Below, piece after piece: positions 1-9,011 of a DNA stretch of 64,000 nt (position 1 is its first letter; each line of letters starts with the position of its first letter). A program made the position numbers and the translations under genes. A model generated the notes under the pieces. The model was given only the letters and a program-made list of their open reading frames with translations. It ran no database searches and was not told the DNA's origin. The stretch is taken from contig NZ_WSTC01000013.1 in NCBI RefSeq assembly GCF_009789195.1, positions 62,001 to 126,000 of the forward strand, in the 5' to 3' direction. The DNA is from Paenibacillus sp. MMS18-CY102. Its GTDB lineage: Bacteria > Bacillota > Bacilli > Paenibacillales > Paenibacillaceae.

Positions 1-380
1 AAGTCTTTACTTGCAAGGGCGGCATAATAAATATCAATTGATTCAATCATTGGTCGTTGTAAACATTTAATCGAATCCATCATTCCTGCATACATCATAT
101 TGCGTATAGATAAAAGATTACCAGTGATTTTAGCCGTCAGGACGACGAATGTGATTTCTGTTTCCACCAGCTTACTATTAACTAGCATTTCGTGGAGATT
201 AATCACAGCCGCTATTCCGATGTCTAGTATATGTACGTAATCAACTAAATGCTCATTAATCAATGCTCTAAGTGCCGGTTGTTTACTATTTATTGTATAT
301 TCCAGATCGTTATAAGGGTCATAGTTATGTCTCTCCATAAATTGCGCATCCATTAATCTAGAAATGTCAAATGCCCGCAT
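1..380 (-). CDS. Hypothetical protein, 3' end cut by window edge
   Basis: An open frame of 126 codons runs from an ATG at 380 down to base 1 without a stop. It is preceded by a very good ribosome binding site (AAAGGAGGAG, 7 bases upstream), which is the main reason to believe the gene is real. The visible protein begins MRAFDISRLMDAQFME and is mixed hydrophobic and charged, with no signal peptide and no motif I recognise; the last third (RNMMYAGMMDSIK, then RPMIESIDIYY) looks helical. The region is clearly richer in A and T than the housekeeping genes that follow, and its neighbour to the right is a broken gene, so it probably belongs to accessory DNA. Function unknown. Confidence 0.6.
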   Translation of the reverse strand, partial: MRAFDISRLMDAQFMERHNYDPYNDLEYTINSKQPALRALINEHLVDYVHILDIGIAAVINLHEMLVNSKLVETEITFVVLTAKITGNLLSIRNMMYAGMMDSIKCLQRPMIESIDIYYAALASKD

Positions 381-518
381 TAAGTCTCCTCCTTTAAATA
401 ACAATCAGATTATGAGTTCATTCGACATTTACAAGCATTTACCTTTTTTTTTGTTAGTATTCTTCATCTATAGGGAAACGAACGATGCAGGTAGACTCTG
501 CATGCCCTTACGTTTATT

Positions 519-971
519 TTGACGGAGGGATTTGACTCATTTGCTTATGTCGATGAGAACGGTGAGCGCCACTTATCTGTTCTAGCTGACACACACTATG
601 CGCGGGTAAAGAAGCAAGACACCATGTTCAAAGAGCACGCCGAATCTATCGGCCGCAGCCCAGTATTCACGATTACGAATATGTCGACGATCGACGAGGT
701 AATCGAGCGCGTATCCGATAAACGAAGGTGAAACGGCAGTACTCGGACGTTAGCGCGAAAGATCTTGGGTTTGTTTACAAACTGCTTCGGCATGTTCATT
801 TCGTAACTAATACGATCTGTGCGAGCTCTTACGAGTGTCGCGTAGAAATACTTTGCCACTAAATTAAGGAGAACGTCGCAGCACTAAAGGGAATTTTTTT
901 GTTCGAGCTTGATCGTGAGCACATAGAGACAGCAAATCAACGATTGGATTCAATAAGTACTATGTCGGAGG
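519..971 (+). pseudogene. Decayed plasmid/phage-type gene in three pieces
   Basis: Three short frames follow one another in the same direction. 519-731 encodes 70 residues from a TTG and ends VIERVSDKRR. 728-859 continues one frame over, with a stretch reading SAKDLGFVYKLL then HVHFVTNTIC. 863-971, after a stop codon, encodes a charged helical tail ending STMSEEYA. From memory, plasmid and phage proteins of Bacillus relatives carry a similar pair of segments (a VIELVSNK-type segment, later an AKDIGLIYKMLPYVHYETN-type segment) in one chain of about 200-300 residues, with a winged-helix-like part between and after. On that reading this copy has lost its middle and is frameshifted. The family match is inference; the broken frame pattern is seen directly. 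Confidence 0.4.
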
Positions 972-1083
972 AGTATGCTTAAATGGGGGCATGCAACGTT
1001 GATGTAGTGAAAGATGATGACTTTCACTTGCGGCTTTTCGATTGCGTTCCTCGTATAGGTGTCTTCCCCTTGCATGGATCCAC

Positions 1084-1117
1084 AAAAAAGCCTCCTACGT
1101 TTATTAACGTAAGAGGC
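1084..1117 (-). terminator. Intrinsic terminator after tRNA-Arg
   Basis: A 12-bp stem (GCCTCTTACGTT pairing with AACGTAGGAGGC, one G-T pair) with a four-base loop is followed on the minus strand by six T residues (1089-1084). It sits about 90 bases downstream of the tRNA gene and is the likely end of its transcript. Confidence 0.75.
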
Positions 1118-1203
1118 GGCAATTATCCGTATGGTCTTCACCAGTGTTAGCGTGAAGAAAATCCACGTTCATTTAGCTGATTTAACGAGGTTAAAAATAA
1201 AAG

Positions 1204-1280
<77 letters not shown>

Positions 1281-1292
1281 ACAACGGAAATT

Positions 1293-1322
1293 ATTGTAGC
1301 ATACCATTGTCTGTTTTTGCAA
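1293..1322 (-). promoter_or_regulatory. Sigma-A promoter for tRNA-Arg
   Basis: On the minus strand TTGCAA (1322-1317) and TACAAT (1298-1293) are separated by 18 bases and lie just upstream of the tRNA 5' end. Confidence 0.6.
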
Positions 1323-1436
1323 TCTTAATTTTTTATTGGTGAATATCGTTTAAATCGGGGTTAACTCGGACAAAACTGCTATAGAATGCTTGCGAGAAAA
1401 GGGGGCGCTTCCATTCGTGTGTTTCATCGCGCAGCA

Positions 1437-1445
1437 TGGTATAAT
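1437..1445 (+). promoter_or_regulatory. Extended -10 promoter for the ysoA-like gene
   Basis: TGG followed by TATAAT forms an extended -10 element. No good -35 is present at the right distance. Its position inside the upstream part of the longest open frame (which could start at 1386) argues that translation starts further downstream, at 1500. Confidence 0.55.
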
Positions 1446-1499
1446 GAACCAACCACAGATTGGCGAAACATTCGTTTCCCATGGCAAGGCGGTGCTAAC

Positions 1500-2435
1500 A
1501 TTACGGATAAGAACGAACCCCGGGACGACAGTCGAGATAACGTGTATCTTTTCCCGAAGATGCTAGACCACTATCAGATCCAACTGACACGGATGTTGGA
1601 AGCCGAGCAATATAGTGATGCGAAGCAATTGATCCGGTTCCTGCTGCAATGCAGAGGCGAGGATGCGCGGCATTATGAAGAATGGGGCAATCTGCTGTCT
1701 TGGCTGGAGATGGCATTTCCCGACGATGGTTCGCCGCTTGATTACTCGAGCCCAGCGGACCAAGAGGAAGAGGCTGATCTAAGGCGCGCAGCGCTTAAGC
1801 CGGCAGAGCAGGATGAGGCATATGTGAAGCAGGTGCTTTACATTATTCAAAACCATCCTTCTATCGACCAGCAGATGCTTGCTCTTGAACGTGCTGTACA
1901 CTTGGATCACCCGGATGTGGACCCGACGATAATCCAATGGCTAACGGCGGCCTCCGTTCACCCGGTCGTACAGTTTAAAGCGCTGCAGTGTTTGCGTCGC
2001 CGTGATGTAACAGGGAAACTGGCGATGGAACGGCTGGACGAAGACGCGGAATTAGACATTGAGATGACGCCGCTCGCATTGGAAGATTTTCCGATCCCGA
2101 TTATCCAGACCGTGGAGCGGGTAGAGTCGATGACCGAATCAGATGATCCGACGCTTCCACATTTTGCAAGAGAGCTATGGAAAGAATGCCTGCAATTTTT
2201 GTATGGAACTTCCGCTTATAACCGAATGCTCGATGATGAAGAAGAGACAATCGATTGTTGGGCAGCCGCGCTGCACTTGACGTTGCTGATTACGGTTTAT
2301 GGGTCGGCAGAAGATGATGCGATTCGCGATACATATGGAATTTCAGAACCGCTTCGGTTCCGGTATGAGCAAGCCTGCCGCTCCCTGCGCCAGGTCGCTG
2401 GATTCGGACGGTTCGAGGACAGTCCCGAGTCTTGA
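1500..2435 (+). CDS. ysoA: TPR-like protein of the YsoA type
   Basis: About 311 residues, acidic and helical, with no signal peptide. The repeated pattern of paired amphipathic helices (for example LTRMLEAEQYSDAKQLI and VLYIIQNHPSIDQQML) suggests a tetratricopeptide-like fold. In Bacillus subtilis the gene next to tig is ysoA, a TPR protein, so position supports the name; its role is not established. The longest frame reaches back to an ATG at 1386, but a promoter lies inside that extension. The best-placed ribosome binding site (AAGGCGGTG, 1486-1494) is five bases before an ATT codon at 1500, so I choose this unusual start; the first in-frame ATG after it is at 1560 and has a poor site. The C-terminal stop overlaps the tig promoter. 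Confidence 0.6.
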   Translation: MTDKNEPRDDSRDNVYLFPKMLDHYQIQLTRMLEAEQYSDAKQLIRFLLQCRGEDARHYEEWGNLLSWLEMAFPDDGSPLDYSSPADQEEEADLRRAALKPAEQDEAYVKQVLYIIQNHPSIDQQMLALERAVHLDHPDVDPTIIQWLTAASVHPVVQFKALQCLRRRDVTGKLAMERLDEDAELDIEMTPLALEDFPIPIIQTVERVESMTESDDPTLPHFARELWKECLQFLYGTSAYNRMLDDEEETIDCWAAALHLTLLITVYGSAEDDAIRDTYGISEPLRFRYEQACRSLRQVAGFGRFEDSPES

Positions 2436-2460
2436 TAATTACGGGGATGTTGTTTATAAT
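2432..2460 (+). promoter_or_regulatory. Sigma-A promoter for tig
   Basis: TTGATA and TATAAT are separated by exactly 17 bases. The -35 box overlaps the stop codon of the preceding gene. Confidence 0.8.
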
Positions 2461-2524
2461 AGAATGGTTTATTAAACGTGAGATTTTCGCATTGAATGCG
2501 TAATGTTGGAGGGGAAGGCAAACC

Positions 2525-3823
2525 ATGAAAGCAACTTGGGAAAAAATAGACACGAACTTGGTATCGCTCAACGTTGAGGTTGGAGCGGAGCAAGTGACTG
2601 AAGCGCTCGATAAAGCGTTCAAGAAAGTTGTACAAAAAGTAAACGTGCCAGGATTCCGTAAAGGCAAAGTGCCGCGCGGCATCTTCGAAAGCAAATTTGG
2701 CGTGGAATCGCTTTATCAAGACGCGATTGACATCATCCTGCCGGACGTTTACGCGGCTGCTGTCAATGAAGCTGGCATCCTGCCCGTTGACCGTCCTGAG
2801 ATCGACGTAGAGCAATTTGCTAAAGGCCAAACGTTCAAGTTCTCGGCTAAAGTAACAGTTAAGCCAGAAGTGAAACTCGGCGATTACAAAGGCCTCGAAG
2901 TTCCTTCCGCTGAAGCGGTTGTAACAGAGGAAGAAGTAAACGAAGAGCTGAACCGCCTGCAACAGCGCCACGCTGAGCTGAACGTTATCGACGAAGGTAC
3001 AGTAGAGAGCGGCGACACGGCTGTTATCGACTTCGACGGTTCCGTTGACGGCGTTCCATTCGAGGGCGGCAAAAGCGAGCGTTATTCGCTCGAAATCGGC
3101 TCCGGTTCGTTCATCCCGGGCTTCGAAGACCAAGTTATCGGCTTGGGAACTGGCGACTTCAAGGACGTAGAAGTAACGTTCCCAGAGAGCTACCACGTTG
3201 CGGACCTGGCTGGCAAAGCAGCAATCTTCAAAGTGAAACTGCATGAGATCAAACGCAAAGTCCTTCCAGCGCTTGACGACGAGTTTGCAAAAGACGTTAG
3301 CGAATTCGAAACGCTCGCTGAATACAAGGAAGATCTCCAAGGCAAGCTGAAAGAACGCAAAGCGAAAGAGAACGAAGCTACGCGTGAAACAGCTGTTGTA
3401 GAGAAAGCTGCAGAAGCTGCAGAAATCGAAATTCCACAAGCGATGGTTAACACAGAAACAGACTTCATGCTGAAGGACTTCGAGAACCGCCTGCGCATGC
3501 AAGGCATGAACCTTGAACTGTACTTCCAATTCTCCGGCCAAAACGAAGCAGCTCTTCGCGAGCAAATGCGTGGCGACGCTGAGAAACGCGTTCGCAACAA
3601 CCTCGTGCTTGAAGCAATCGCTAAAGCTGAAGGCATTGAAGTAAGCGAAGAAGATGTGAACGCTGAACTCGAAACGCTTTCGAAAGCGTACAACCGCCCT
3701 GCGGACGAGCTTCGCGACATTTTCTCCCGCAATGGCAATCTTGACAACCTGAAGGAAGACGTTTCGCTCCGCAAAACGATCAAATTCCTTCTCGAAAACA
3801 GCAAAGAAGCAGTTAACGCTTAA
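2525..3823 (+). CDS. tig: Trigger factor
   Basis: A 432-residue ribosome-bound chaperone with peptidyl-prolyl isomerase activity that meets nascent chains at the exit tunnel. The N-terminal ribosome-docking domain carries the signature GFRKGKVPR near residue 43. A FKBP-type isomerase domain follows at about 155-245 ([14 protein letters not shown], then [13 protein letters not shown]), and the rest is the helical substrate-cradling C-terminal domain. Length equals the family norm. The ATG at 2525 follows GGAGGGG. Codon use is strongly biased, as expected for an abundant protein. It is transcribed alone, between its own promoter and a strong terminator, next to clpP and clpX as in many bacteria. 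Confidence 0.97.
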   Translation: MKATWEKIDTNLVSLNVEVGAEQVTEALDKAFKKVVQKVNVPGFRKGKVPRGIFESKFGVESLYQDAIDIILPDVYAAAVNEAGILPVDRPEIDVEQFAKGQTFKFSAKVTVKPEVKLGDYKGLEVPSAEAVVTEEEVNEELNRLQQRHAELNVIDEGTVESGDTAVIDFDGSVDGVPFEGGKSERYSLEIGSGSFIPGFEDQVIGLGTGDFKDVEVTFPESYHVADLAGKAAIFKVKLHEIKRKVLPALDDEFAKDVSEFETLAEYKEDLQGKLKERKAKENEATRETAVVEKAAEAAEIEIPQAMVNTETDFMLKDFENRLRMQGMNLELYFQFSGQNEAALREQMRGDAEKRVRNNLVLEAIAKAEGIEVSEEDVNAELETLSKAYNRPADELRDIFSRNGNLDNLKEDVSLRKTIKFLLENSKEAVNA

Positions 3824-3862
3824 GCAAAGCCTTCTCGGCTAGCTTTAGAGCGTATAGAAGGG

Positions 3863-3896
3863 TAAGGCACGTTCTTTGAAACGTGCCTTATTTTTC
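3863..3896 (+). terminator. Terminator after tig
   Basis: An 11-bp perfect stem (TAAGGCACGTT with AACGTGCCTTA) with a six-base loop is followed by TTTTT. Confidence 0.9.
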
Positions 3897-4005
3897 CACT
3901 AAACACATACATATAGTATCCCTGCGTTTCACATAGGGGAGTGAATCCCCGTACTTAATGGCAAGAACACGTCGTATACTGTTAGAAGCGACCTCATCTG
4001 GAAAA

Positions 4006-4034
4006 ATGACAGCAACGCGTCGACGTGATAAAAT
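4006..4034 (+). promoter_or_regulatory. Sigma-A promoter for clpP
   Basis: ATGACA and TAAAAT lie 17 bases apart, 42 bases before the clpP start. I looked for a CtsR operator (AGGTCAAA repeats) or CIRCE inverted repeat around it and saw neither. Confidence 0.65.
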
Positions 4035-4075
4035 AAGGAAGTATCCATTCCGCCTAAAGAAAGAAGGTTGGTCGC

Positions 4076-4657
4076 ATGAATTTAGTACCGATCGTAGTCG
4101 AACAGACGAATCGTGGAGAGCGTTCTTACGATATCTACTCCCGGCTTTTGAAGGACCGGATTATTTTCCTCGGGAGCGCCATTGACGATGATGTCGCTAA
4201 CTCCATAATCGCGCAGCTGCTGTTTCTGGCGGCCGACGATCCTGAGAAGGATATCCACTTGTACATCAACTCCCCTGGCGGTTCAGTAACCGCTGGCATG
4301 GGTATATTTGATACGATGCAGTTTATTAAGCCTGACGTGTCGACCATCTGCGTAGGCATGGCAGCGAGCATGGGCTCGCTTCTGTTGACGGCTGGCGCCA
4401 AAGGCAAGCGATTCTCGCTTCCGAACAGCGAAGTGATGATTCACCAACCACTTGGCGGCGTTCGTGGCCAAGCTTCTGACATTAAGATTCACGCTGACTG
4501 GATCATCAAAACGAAGCAGAAGCTGAATCAAATTTATGTAGAACGCACAGGTCAACCGTACGAGAAGATCGAGCGCGACACGGATCGCGACAACTTCCTC
4601 TCGGCAGAAGAAGCCGTTGCTTATGGGCTGATCGACAAGGTGGTTACGTCACTATAG
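4076..4657 (+). CDS. clpP: ATP-dependent Clp protease proteolytic subunit
   Basis: A 193-residue serine peptidase that forms the tetradecameric chamber used by ClpX and other Clp ATPases. The catalytic triad is intact: Ser98 in GMAASMG, His123 in MIHQP and Asp172 in TDRDNF. The oligomer motif INSPGGSV is at 65-71. Length matches the family. The ATG at 4076 follows AAGAAGG. clpX starts 13 bases after the stop, so the two are one transcription unit; this pairing is general in many bacteria, although in Bacillus subtilis clpP lies elsewhere. Confidence 0.97.
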   Translation: MNLVPIVVEQTNRGERSYDIYSRLLKDRIIFLGSAIDDDVANSIIAQLLFLAADDPEKDIHLYINSPGGSVTAGMGIFDTMQFIKPDVSTICVGMAASMGSLLLTAGAKGKRFSLPNSEVMIHQPLGGVRGQASDIKIHADWIIKTKQKLNQIYVERTGQPYEKIERDTDRDNFLSAEEAVAYGLIDKVVTSL

Positions 4658-4670
4658 AAAGGGTGATCCC

Positions 4671-5927
4671 ATGTTTAAATTCAACGAAGAGAAGGGCCAG
4701 TTAAAATGCTCGTTCTGCGGAAAATCGCAAGAGCAGGTTCGTAAGCTAGTTGCCGGTCCCGGCGTTTATATATGCGACGAATGCATCGAGCTGTGCACGG
4801 AAATCGTTGAGGAAGAGCTCGGCCATGAAGAAGAGCTGGACCTCAAAGACATTCCGAAACCGAAAGACATCCGGGGCATCCTTGATTCCTATGTCATCGG
4901 CCAAGAAAGTGCGAAGAAGTCGTTGGCAGTAGCGGTATATAACCACTACAAGCGCATCAACTCGCAGAATAAGCTTGAGGATGTTGAACTGCAGAAGAGT
5001 AACATTCTTCTGGTAGGGCCAACAGGCTCCGGCAAGACGCTACTCGCGCAGACGATGGCGAAGATTCTTAATGTGCCATTCGCAATTGCGGACGCAACTT
5101 CCCTTACGGAAGCGGGCTACGTAGGCGAAGACGTCGAGAATATTTTGCTGAAGCTGATCCAAGCGGCGGACTATGATGTGGAGAAAGCTGAACGCGGCAT
5201 TATTTATATCGATGAAATCGATAAAGTAGCCCGCAAATCGGAAAACCCTTCCATTACCCGCGACGTTTCTGGTGAAGGCGTACAGCAAGCCCTCTTGAAA
5301 ATTCTAGAAGGCACAGTTGCTTCGGTACCACCGCAAGGCGGCCGCAAGCATCCGCATCAAGAGTTTATTCAGATCGATACAACGAACATTCTGTTCATTT
5401 GCGGCGGTGCGTTCGATGGCCTGGAACAGCTCATCAAGCGCCGGATCGGCAAGAAAGTGATCGGCTTCAATACAGCTGGCGACAGCCAGAAGGAATTGAA
5501 ACCGGGCGAATACTTGTCAATGGTACTGCCAGAGGATCTGCTGAAGTTCGGATTGATTCCGGAGTTCGTCGGCCGTCTGCCAGTTATCTCGTCGCTTGAG
5601 CCGCTTGATGAGGAGACGCTTGTACGTATCCTGTCCGAACCGAAGAACGCCCTCGTAAAGCAGTACCAGAAACTGCTGGAGATGGATAACGTTAAACTCG
5701 AGTTCGAAGCTGGCGCGCTTGAAGCAATTGCTCGCGAAGCGATCAAACGCAACACGGGTGCGCGTGGCTTGCGTGCGATTATCGAGGGCATTATGCTCGA
5801 GGTCATGTATGAAGTTCCATCGCGTGACGATGTGAGCAGCTGCCTGATTACCGAGCAGGTTGTCAACGAGAAGATTATGCCAGAGTTGACGCCGAAGAAA
5901 GGCAAGAAAAAAGAAGAAAGCGCCTAA
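4671..5927 (+). CDS. clpX: ATP-dependent Clp protease ATP-binding subunit ClpX
   Basis: A 418-residue AAA+ unfoldase that recognises tagged proteins and feeds them to ClpP. The N-terminal zinc-binding domain has Cys13, Cys16, Cys35 and Cys38. Walker A (GPTGSGKT) is at 116-123 and Walker B reads IIYIDEIDK. The pore-loop GYVGED and the sensor-2 arginine in [10 protein letters not shown] are present, and the loop IGFN that docks onto ClpP lies near residue 263. Length is normal. It is co-transcribed with clpP. Confidence 0.97.
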   Translation: MFKFNEEKGQLKCSFCGKSQEQVRKLVAGPGVYICDECIELCTEIVEEELGHEEELDLKDIPKPKDIRGILDSYVIGQESAKKSLAVAVYNHYKRINSQNKLEDVELQKSNILLVGPTGSGKTLLAQTMAKILNVPFAIADATSLTEAGYVGEDVENILLKLIQAADYDVEKAERGIIYIDEIDKVARKSENPSITRDVSGEGVQQALLKILEGTVASVPPQGGRKHPHQEFIQIDTTNILFICGGAFDGLEQLIKRRIGKKVIGFNTAGDSQKELKPGEYLSMVLPEDLLKFGLIPEFVGRLPVISSLEPLDEETLVRILSEPKNALVKQYQKLLEMDNVKLEFEAGALEAIAREAIKRNTGARGLRAIIEGIMLEVMYEVPSRDDVSSCLITEQVVNEKIMPELTPKKGKKKEESA

Positions 5928-5960
5928 TTATTAGGCGATTATACATTACCGTCGATGCTT

Positions 5961-6005
5961 CCACCCCGGCGGGCGGCCTTTTTTGGCCGTCTGTCCGCCG
6001 GGTGG
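5961..6005 (+). terminator. Large GC-rich stem-loop between clpX and ispG
   Basis: CCACCCCGGCGG pairs with CCGCCGGGTGG, and an inner GCGGCC pairs with GGCCGT around six T residues. No T-tract follows the outer stem, so it may act as a pausing or RNA-stability element instead of a clean terminator. It ends 28 bases before the ispG start. Confidence 0.45.
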
Positions 6006-6033
6006 ACTTTGACGTTCATGGGAGAGATACCTC

Positions 6034-7146
6034 ATGTATTTGCGTAAGGACACCGTACCCGTCAAGGTCGGCCCGCTGACAATTGGTGGCAGCGACGAAG
6101 TTATCATTCAAAGTATGTGTACGACAAAGACAGCAGATGTGGAAGCTACTGTTGCCGAAATTTTGCGTTTGGAAGAAGCGGGATGCCAGGTTGTACGGGT
6201 AACCGTAAACAACAAGGAAGCGGCAGATGCGATTAAGGAAATCAAGAAGCGCATTCATATTCCTCTCGTAGCTGACATTCATTTTGACTACCGCCTCGCG
6301 CTTGCCGCGATTGAAAATGGCGTAGACAAGGTGCGCATTAACCCCGGCAATATCGGCCGCCGCGAGAAAGTCGAAGCAGTAGTTAAGGCTTGTAAGGAGA
6401 AAGGCATTCCGATTCGGATCGGCGTAAATGCGGGCTCCCTAGAGAACCATTTGCTTGAGAAATATGGCTACCCGACGCCAGAAGCAATGGTAGAAAGCGC
6501 GTTGTTCCACATCGGCATTTTGGAAGAGCTTGATTTCCACGATATTATCGTGTCGTTGAAAGCTTCGGACGTGCCGATGGCAATTGCGGCATACTCGATG
6601 GCAGCAGAGAAAATCAAATATCCGCTGCATTTGGGCATTACGGAAGCAGGTACGCTGCATACCGGAACGATTAAGAGTTCTGCAGGCATTGGGGCGCTCT
6701 TGGCGATGGGCATCGGCAACACGGTTCGCATTAGCTTAAGCGCGGATCCAGTCGAAGAAGTGAAGGTAGCGCGCGAGCTGCTCAAAACCTTTGGCCTTAT
6801 TACGAATGCGGCGACGCTCGTCTCCTGCCCGACCTGCGGCCGATTGGATATCGATCTGTTCTCGATTGCCAATGAAGTCGAAGACTACATTTCCAAAATC
6901 AAAGTGCCAATCAAAGTATCCGTGCTGGGCTGTGCAGTTAACGGTCCTGGCGAAGCGCGCGAGGCGGATATTGGCATCGCCGGCGCTCGTGGGGAAGGCA
7001 TGCTGTTCCGCTACGGGGAAATGATTCGTAAGGTCCCGGAAGCGGAAATGCTGGAAGAATTGAAGAAAGAAATCGATGAGATCGTACGTGTCTACGAGGC
7101 GACAGGCGAAATCCCTGGCCGCAAACAGCATTCGCATATCAAGTAA
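6034..7146 (+). CDS. ispG: 4-hydroxy-3-methylbut-2-enyl diphosphate synthase (flavodoxin)
   Basis: A 370-residue iron-sulfur enzyme of the methylerythritol phosphate route to isoprenoids. It converts the cyclic diphosphate MEcPP to HMBPP. The N-terminal half is a TIM barrel ([19 protein letters not shown], then [14 protein letters not shown]). The C-terminal part carries the cluster-binding cysteines in VSCPTCGR and [10 protein letters not shown], with the expected glutamate downstream. Length fits the short bacterial form. The ATG at 6034 follows GGGAGAGA. Its location between clpX and lonB is not that of Bacillus subtilis. It ends in its own terminator. Confidence 0.95.
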   Translation: MYLRKDTVPVKVGPLTIGGSDEVIIQSMCTTKTADVEATVAEILRLEEAGCQVVRVTVNNKEAADAIKEIKKRIHIPLVADIHFDYRLALAAIENGVDKVRINPGNIGRREKVEAVVKACKEKGIPIRIGVNAGSLENHLLEKYGYPTPEAMVESALFHIGILEELDFHDIIVSLKASDVPMAIAAYSMAAEKIKYPLHLGITEAGTLHTGTIKSSAGIGALLAMGIGNTVRISLSADPVEEVKVARELLKTFGLITNAATLVSCPTCGRLDIDLFSIANEVEDYISKIKVPIKVSVLGCAVNGPGEAREADIGIAGARGEGMLFRYGEMIRKVPEAEMLEELKKEIDEIVRVYEATGEIPGRKQHSHIK

Positions 7147-7184
7147 ACGTAAGATGCGTTTCGCCTCTCCTTTTTTGTATATTC

Positions 7185-7233
7185 AAACACCCGCAGGGAA
7201 TACTGACAAGTATTAGGCCTGCGGGTGTTTTTT
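7185..7233 (+). terminator. Terminator after ispG
   Basis: AAACACCCGCAGG pairs with CCTGCGGGTGTTT, followed by TTTTTT. The inner loop contains a second small stem (AATACT with AGTATT). Confidence 0.9.
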
Positions 7234-7271
7234 GTATTGGCCATGTGCCAACATTAAGGAGGGGATTTGAA

Positions 7272-8975
7272 ATGACTCTAAGTTTTGTGTTGATGCTGAT
7301 CCAGGTGTTTTTTGCTGTCGTTATCGGCTTATATTTTTGGAACTTGCTTCGCAACCAGAAGACCAATCGATCTGCCGTGGACCGCGAATCGCGCAAAGAA
7401 CTTGATAAGCTTCGCAAGCTGCGCTCGATCTCGCTGACGAAGCCGCTTGCTGAGAAAACTAGGCCGCAGGCGATGCAGGATATCGTTGGCCAAATCGATG
7501 GCCTTAAGGCGCTTAAAGCGGCACTTTGCAGTGCGAATCCTCAGCATGTCATTATTTATGGGCCGCCTGGTGTAGGGAAAACAGCGGCAGCGCGTGTCGT
7601 GTTAGAGGAAGCGAAGAAAAATCCAGCTTCGCCGTTTATGGCGGAAGCGAAGTTTACCGAGATCGATGCGACGACTGCGCGCTTTGATGAACGGGGCATT
7701 GCAGACCCGTTAATCGGCTCTGTCCATGACCCGATTTACCAAGGGGCAGGGGCTATGGGCGTCGCGGGCATTCCACAGCCGAAGCCAGGTGCGGTCACCA
7801 AGGCCCATGGCGGCATTTTGTTCATTGATGAGATTGGGGAATTGCATCCGATTCAGTTGAATAAGCTATTAAAAGTGCTTGAGGACCGCAAAGTATTTTT
7901 GGAGAGCGCCTATTACAACTCCGAGGACGCAAATATTCCAATGTATGTCCATGATGTGTTCCAAAATGGGCTGCCTGCTGATTTTCGCCTAGTTGGCGCA
8001 ACGACCCGTTCACCACAGGAACTGCCAGCCGCGCTGCGTTCGCGTTGCATGGAAGTTTATTTCCGTCCGCTGCTCGCTGATGAAATCTCGCTGATCGCTA
8101 AGAATGCAGTGAAGAAGATCGGCTTCGAGCCGTCTGCCGATGCGATTGAAGTGGTAAAACGTTATGCGACGAATGGGCGGGAAGCCGTCAATGTGATTCA
8201 GCTTGCAGCAGGCCTGGCTTTATCCGAGAAACGGGATACGCTGACTGCGGCTGATATTGAATGGGTTGTGAATAGCAGCCAAATTCCGCCGCGACCAGAC
8301 CGCAAGGTGCCTTCAGAGCCCCAAGTCGGGTTCGTTAACGGCTTAGCTGTGTATGGACCGAACATGGGGACATTGCTAGAAATTGAAGTAAGTGCGATCC
8401 CAGCCCGCACGGGCAAAGGGACTTTCACAATCACGGGCGTGGTTGACGAAGAAGAACTCGGCGGTGGCTCGCGTACGCTGCGCCGCAAGAGCATGGCGAA
8501 GGGGTCAGTGGAGAATGTATTGACTGTGCTGCGCCGCTACGGCCTTCGTCCACATGACTATGATCTGCACATTAACTTCCCTGGCGGCACGCCGATCGAC
8601 GGCCCTTCAGCGGGCATTGCAATGGCGACGGCAATTGCCTCCGCGATCAAAGGGGAGCCGGTTGATAACAAGCTGGCAATGACAGGCGAGGTTGGCATTC
8701 ATGGCAATGTAAAACCGGTAGGTGGCGTGCTTGCCAAAGTAGAGGCGGCATTCCAAGCTGGAGCTGAACGAGTGATCATTCCGCGTGAAAATTGGCAAGC
8801 GATTTTCGAAGGCCTAGAGGGCGTGAATATTATTCCGGTGGACCGTGTGGATGAGGTGTTTGCGTTACTTTTCCCTCAGGCAGAGGAGAAATTCCATCAG
8901 TTGGATTCCGTCCCTGCGACAGAGCTGTATATCTCTCCTTCAGTGCCGTATTTGCAGGCTGATTCCGCGGAGTGA
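7272..8975 (+). CDS. lonB: ATP-dependent protease LonB
   Basis: A 567-residue membrane-anchored Lon-type protease. The first 25 residues form a hydrophobic segment (LSFVLMLIQVFFAVVIGLYF). Then comes an AAA+ domain with Walker A GPPGVGKT at 97-104 and Walker B GILFIDEIGEL. The C-terminal Lon peptidase domain has the Ser446-Lys489 dyad (GPSAGIAM and GGVLAKVEAA). In Bacillus subtilis LonB is made in the forespore under sigma-F. The ATG at 7272 has AGGAGGGG in front; the frame can be extended to a GTG at 7245, which I reject. The gene follows a terminator by only 38 bases, so its promoter must overlap that terminator or lie upstream; I could not fix it. Confidence 0.93.
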   Translation: MTLSFVLMLIQVFFAVVIGLYFWNLLRNQKTNRSAVDRESRKELDKLRKLRSISLTKPLAEKTRPQAMQDIVGQIDGLKALKAALCSANPQHVIIYGPPGVGKTAAARVVLEEAKKNPASPFMAEAKFTEIDATTARFDERGIADPLIGSVHDPIYQGAGAMGVAGIPQPKPGAVTKAHGGILFIDEIGELHPIQLNKLLKVLEDRKVFLESAYYNSEDANIPMYVHDVFQNGLPADFRLVGATTRSPQELPAALRSRCMEVYFRPLLADEISLIAKNAVKKIGFEPSADAIEVVKRYATNGREAVNVIQLAAGLALSEKRDTLTAADIEWVVNSSQIPPRPDRKVPSEPQVGFVNGLAVYGPNMGTLLEIEVSAIPARTGKGTFTITGVVDEEELGGGSRTLRRKSMAKGSVENVLTVLRRYGLRPHDYDLHINFPGGTPIDGPSAGIAMATAIASAIKGEPVDNKLAMTGEVGIHGNVKPVGGVLAKVEAAFQAGAERVIIPRENWQAIFEGLEGVNIIPVDRVDEVFALLFPQAEEKFHQLDSVPATELYISPSVPYLQADSAE

Positions 8976-8981
8976 TAAAAT
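8952..8981 (+). promoter_or_regulatory. Candidate sigma-A promoter for lon
   Basis: TTGCAG and TAAAAT are separated by 18 bases and straddle the lonB stop codon. lon could therefore be transcribed both from here and from upstream. Confidence 0.5.
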
Positions 8982-9011
8982 GGTATAGACATCATTAATG
9001 GAGGTGCTGGA

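Noticed and set aside
982..1149. A 55-codon + strand frame starting MGACNVDVV
   Set aside because: It runs straight through the minus-strand terminator hairpin and has no clear ribosome site; it is best read as chance.
2297..3565. A 422-codon minus-strand frame opposite tig
   Set aside because: It is a shadow of the strongly codon-biased tig gene; it has no ribosome site and an implausible Phe/Val/Arg-rich composition.
4006..4034. CtsR or CIRCE operator near the clpP promoter
   Set aside because: No AGGTCAAA-type repeats or CIRCE inverted repeat are present around the promoter.
3958..4185. A 75-codon + strand frame before and over the start of clpP
   Set aside because: It contains the clpP promoter and overlaps clpP in another frame.
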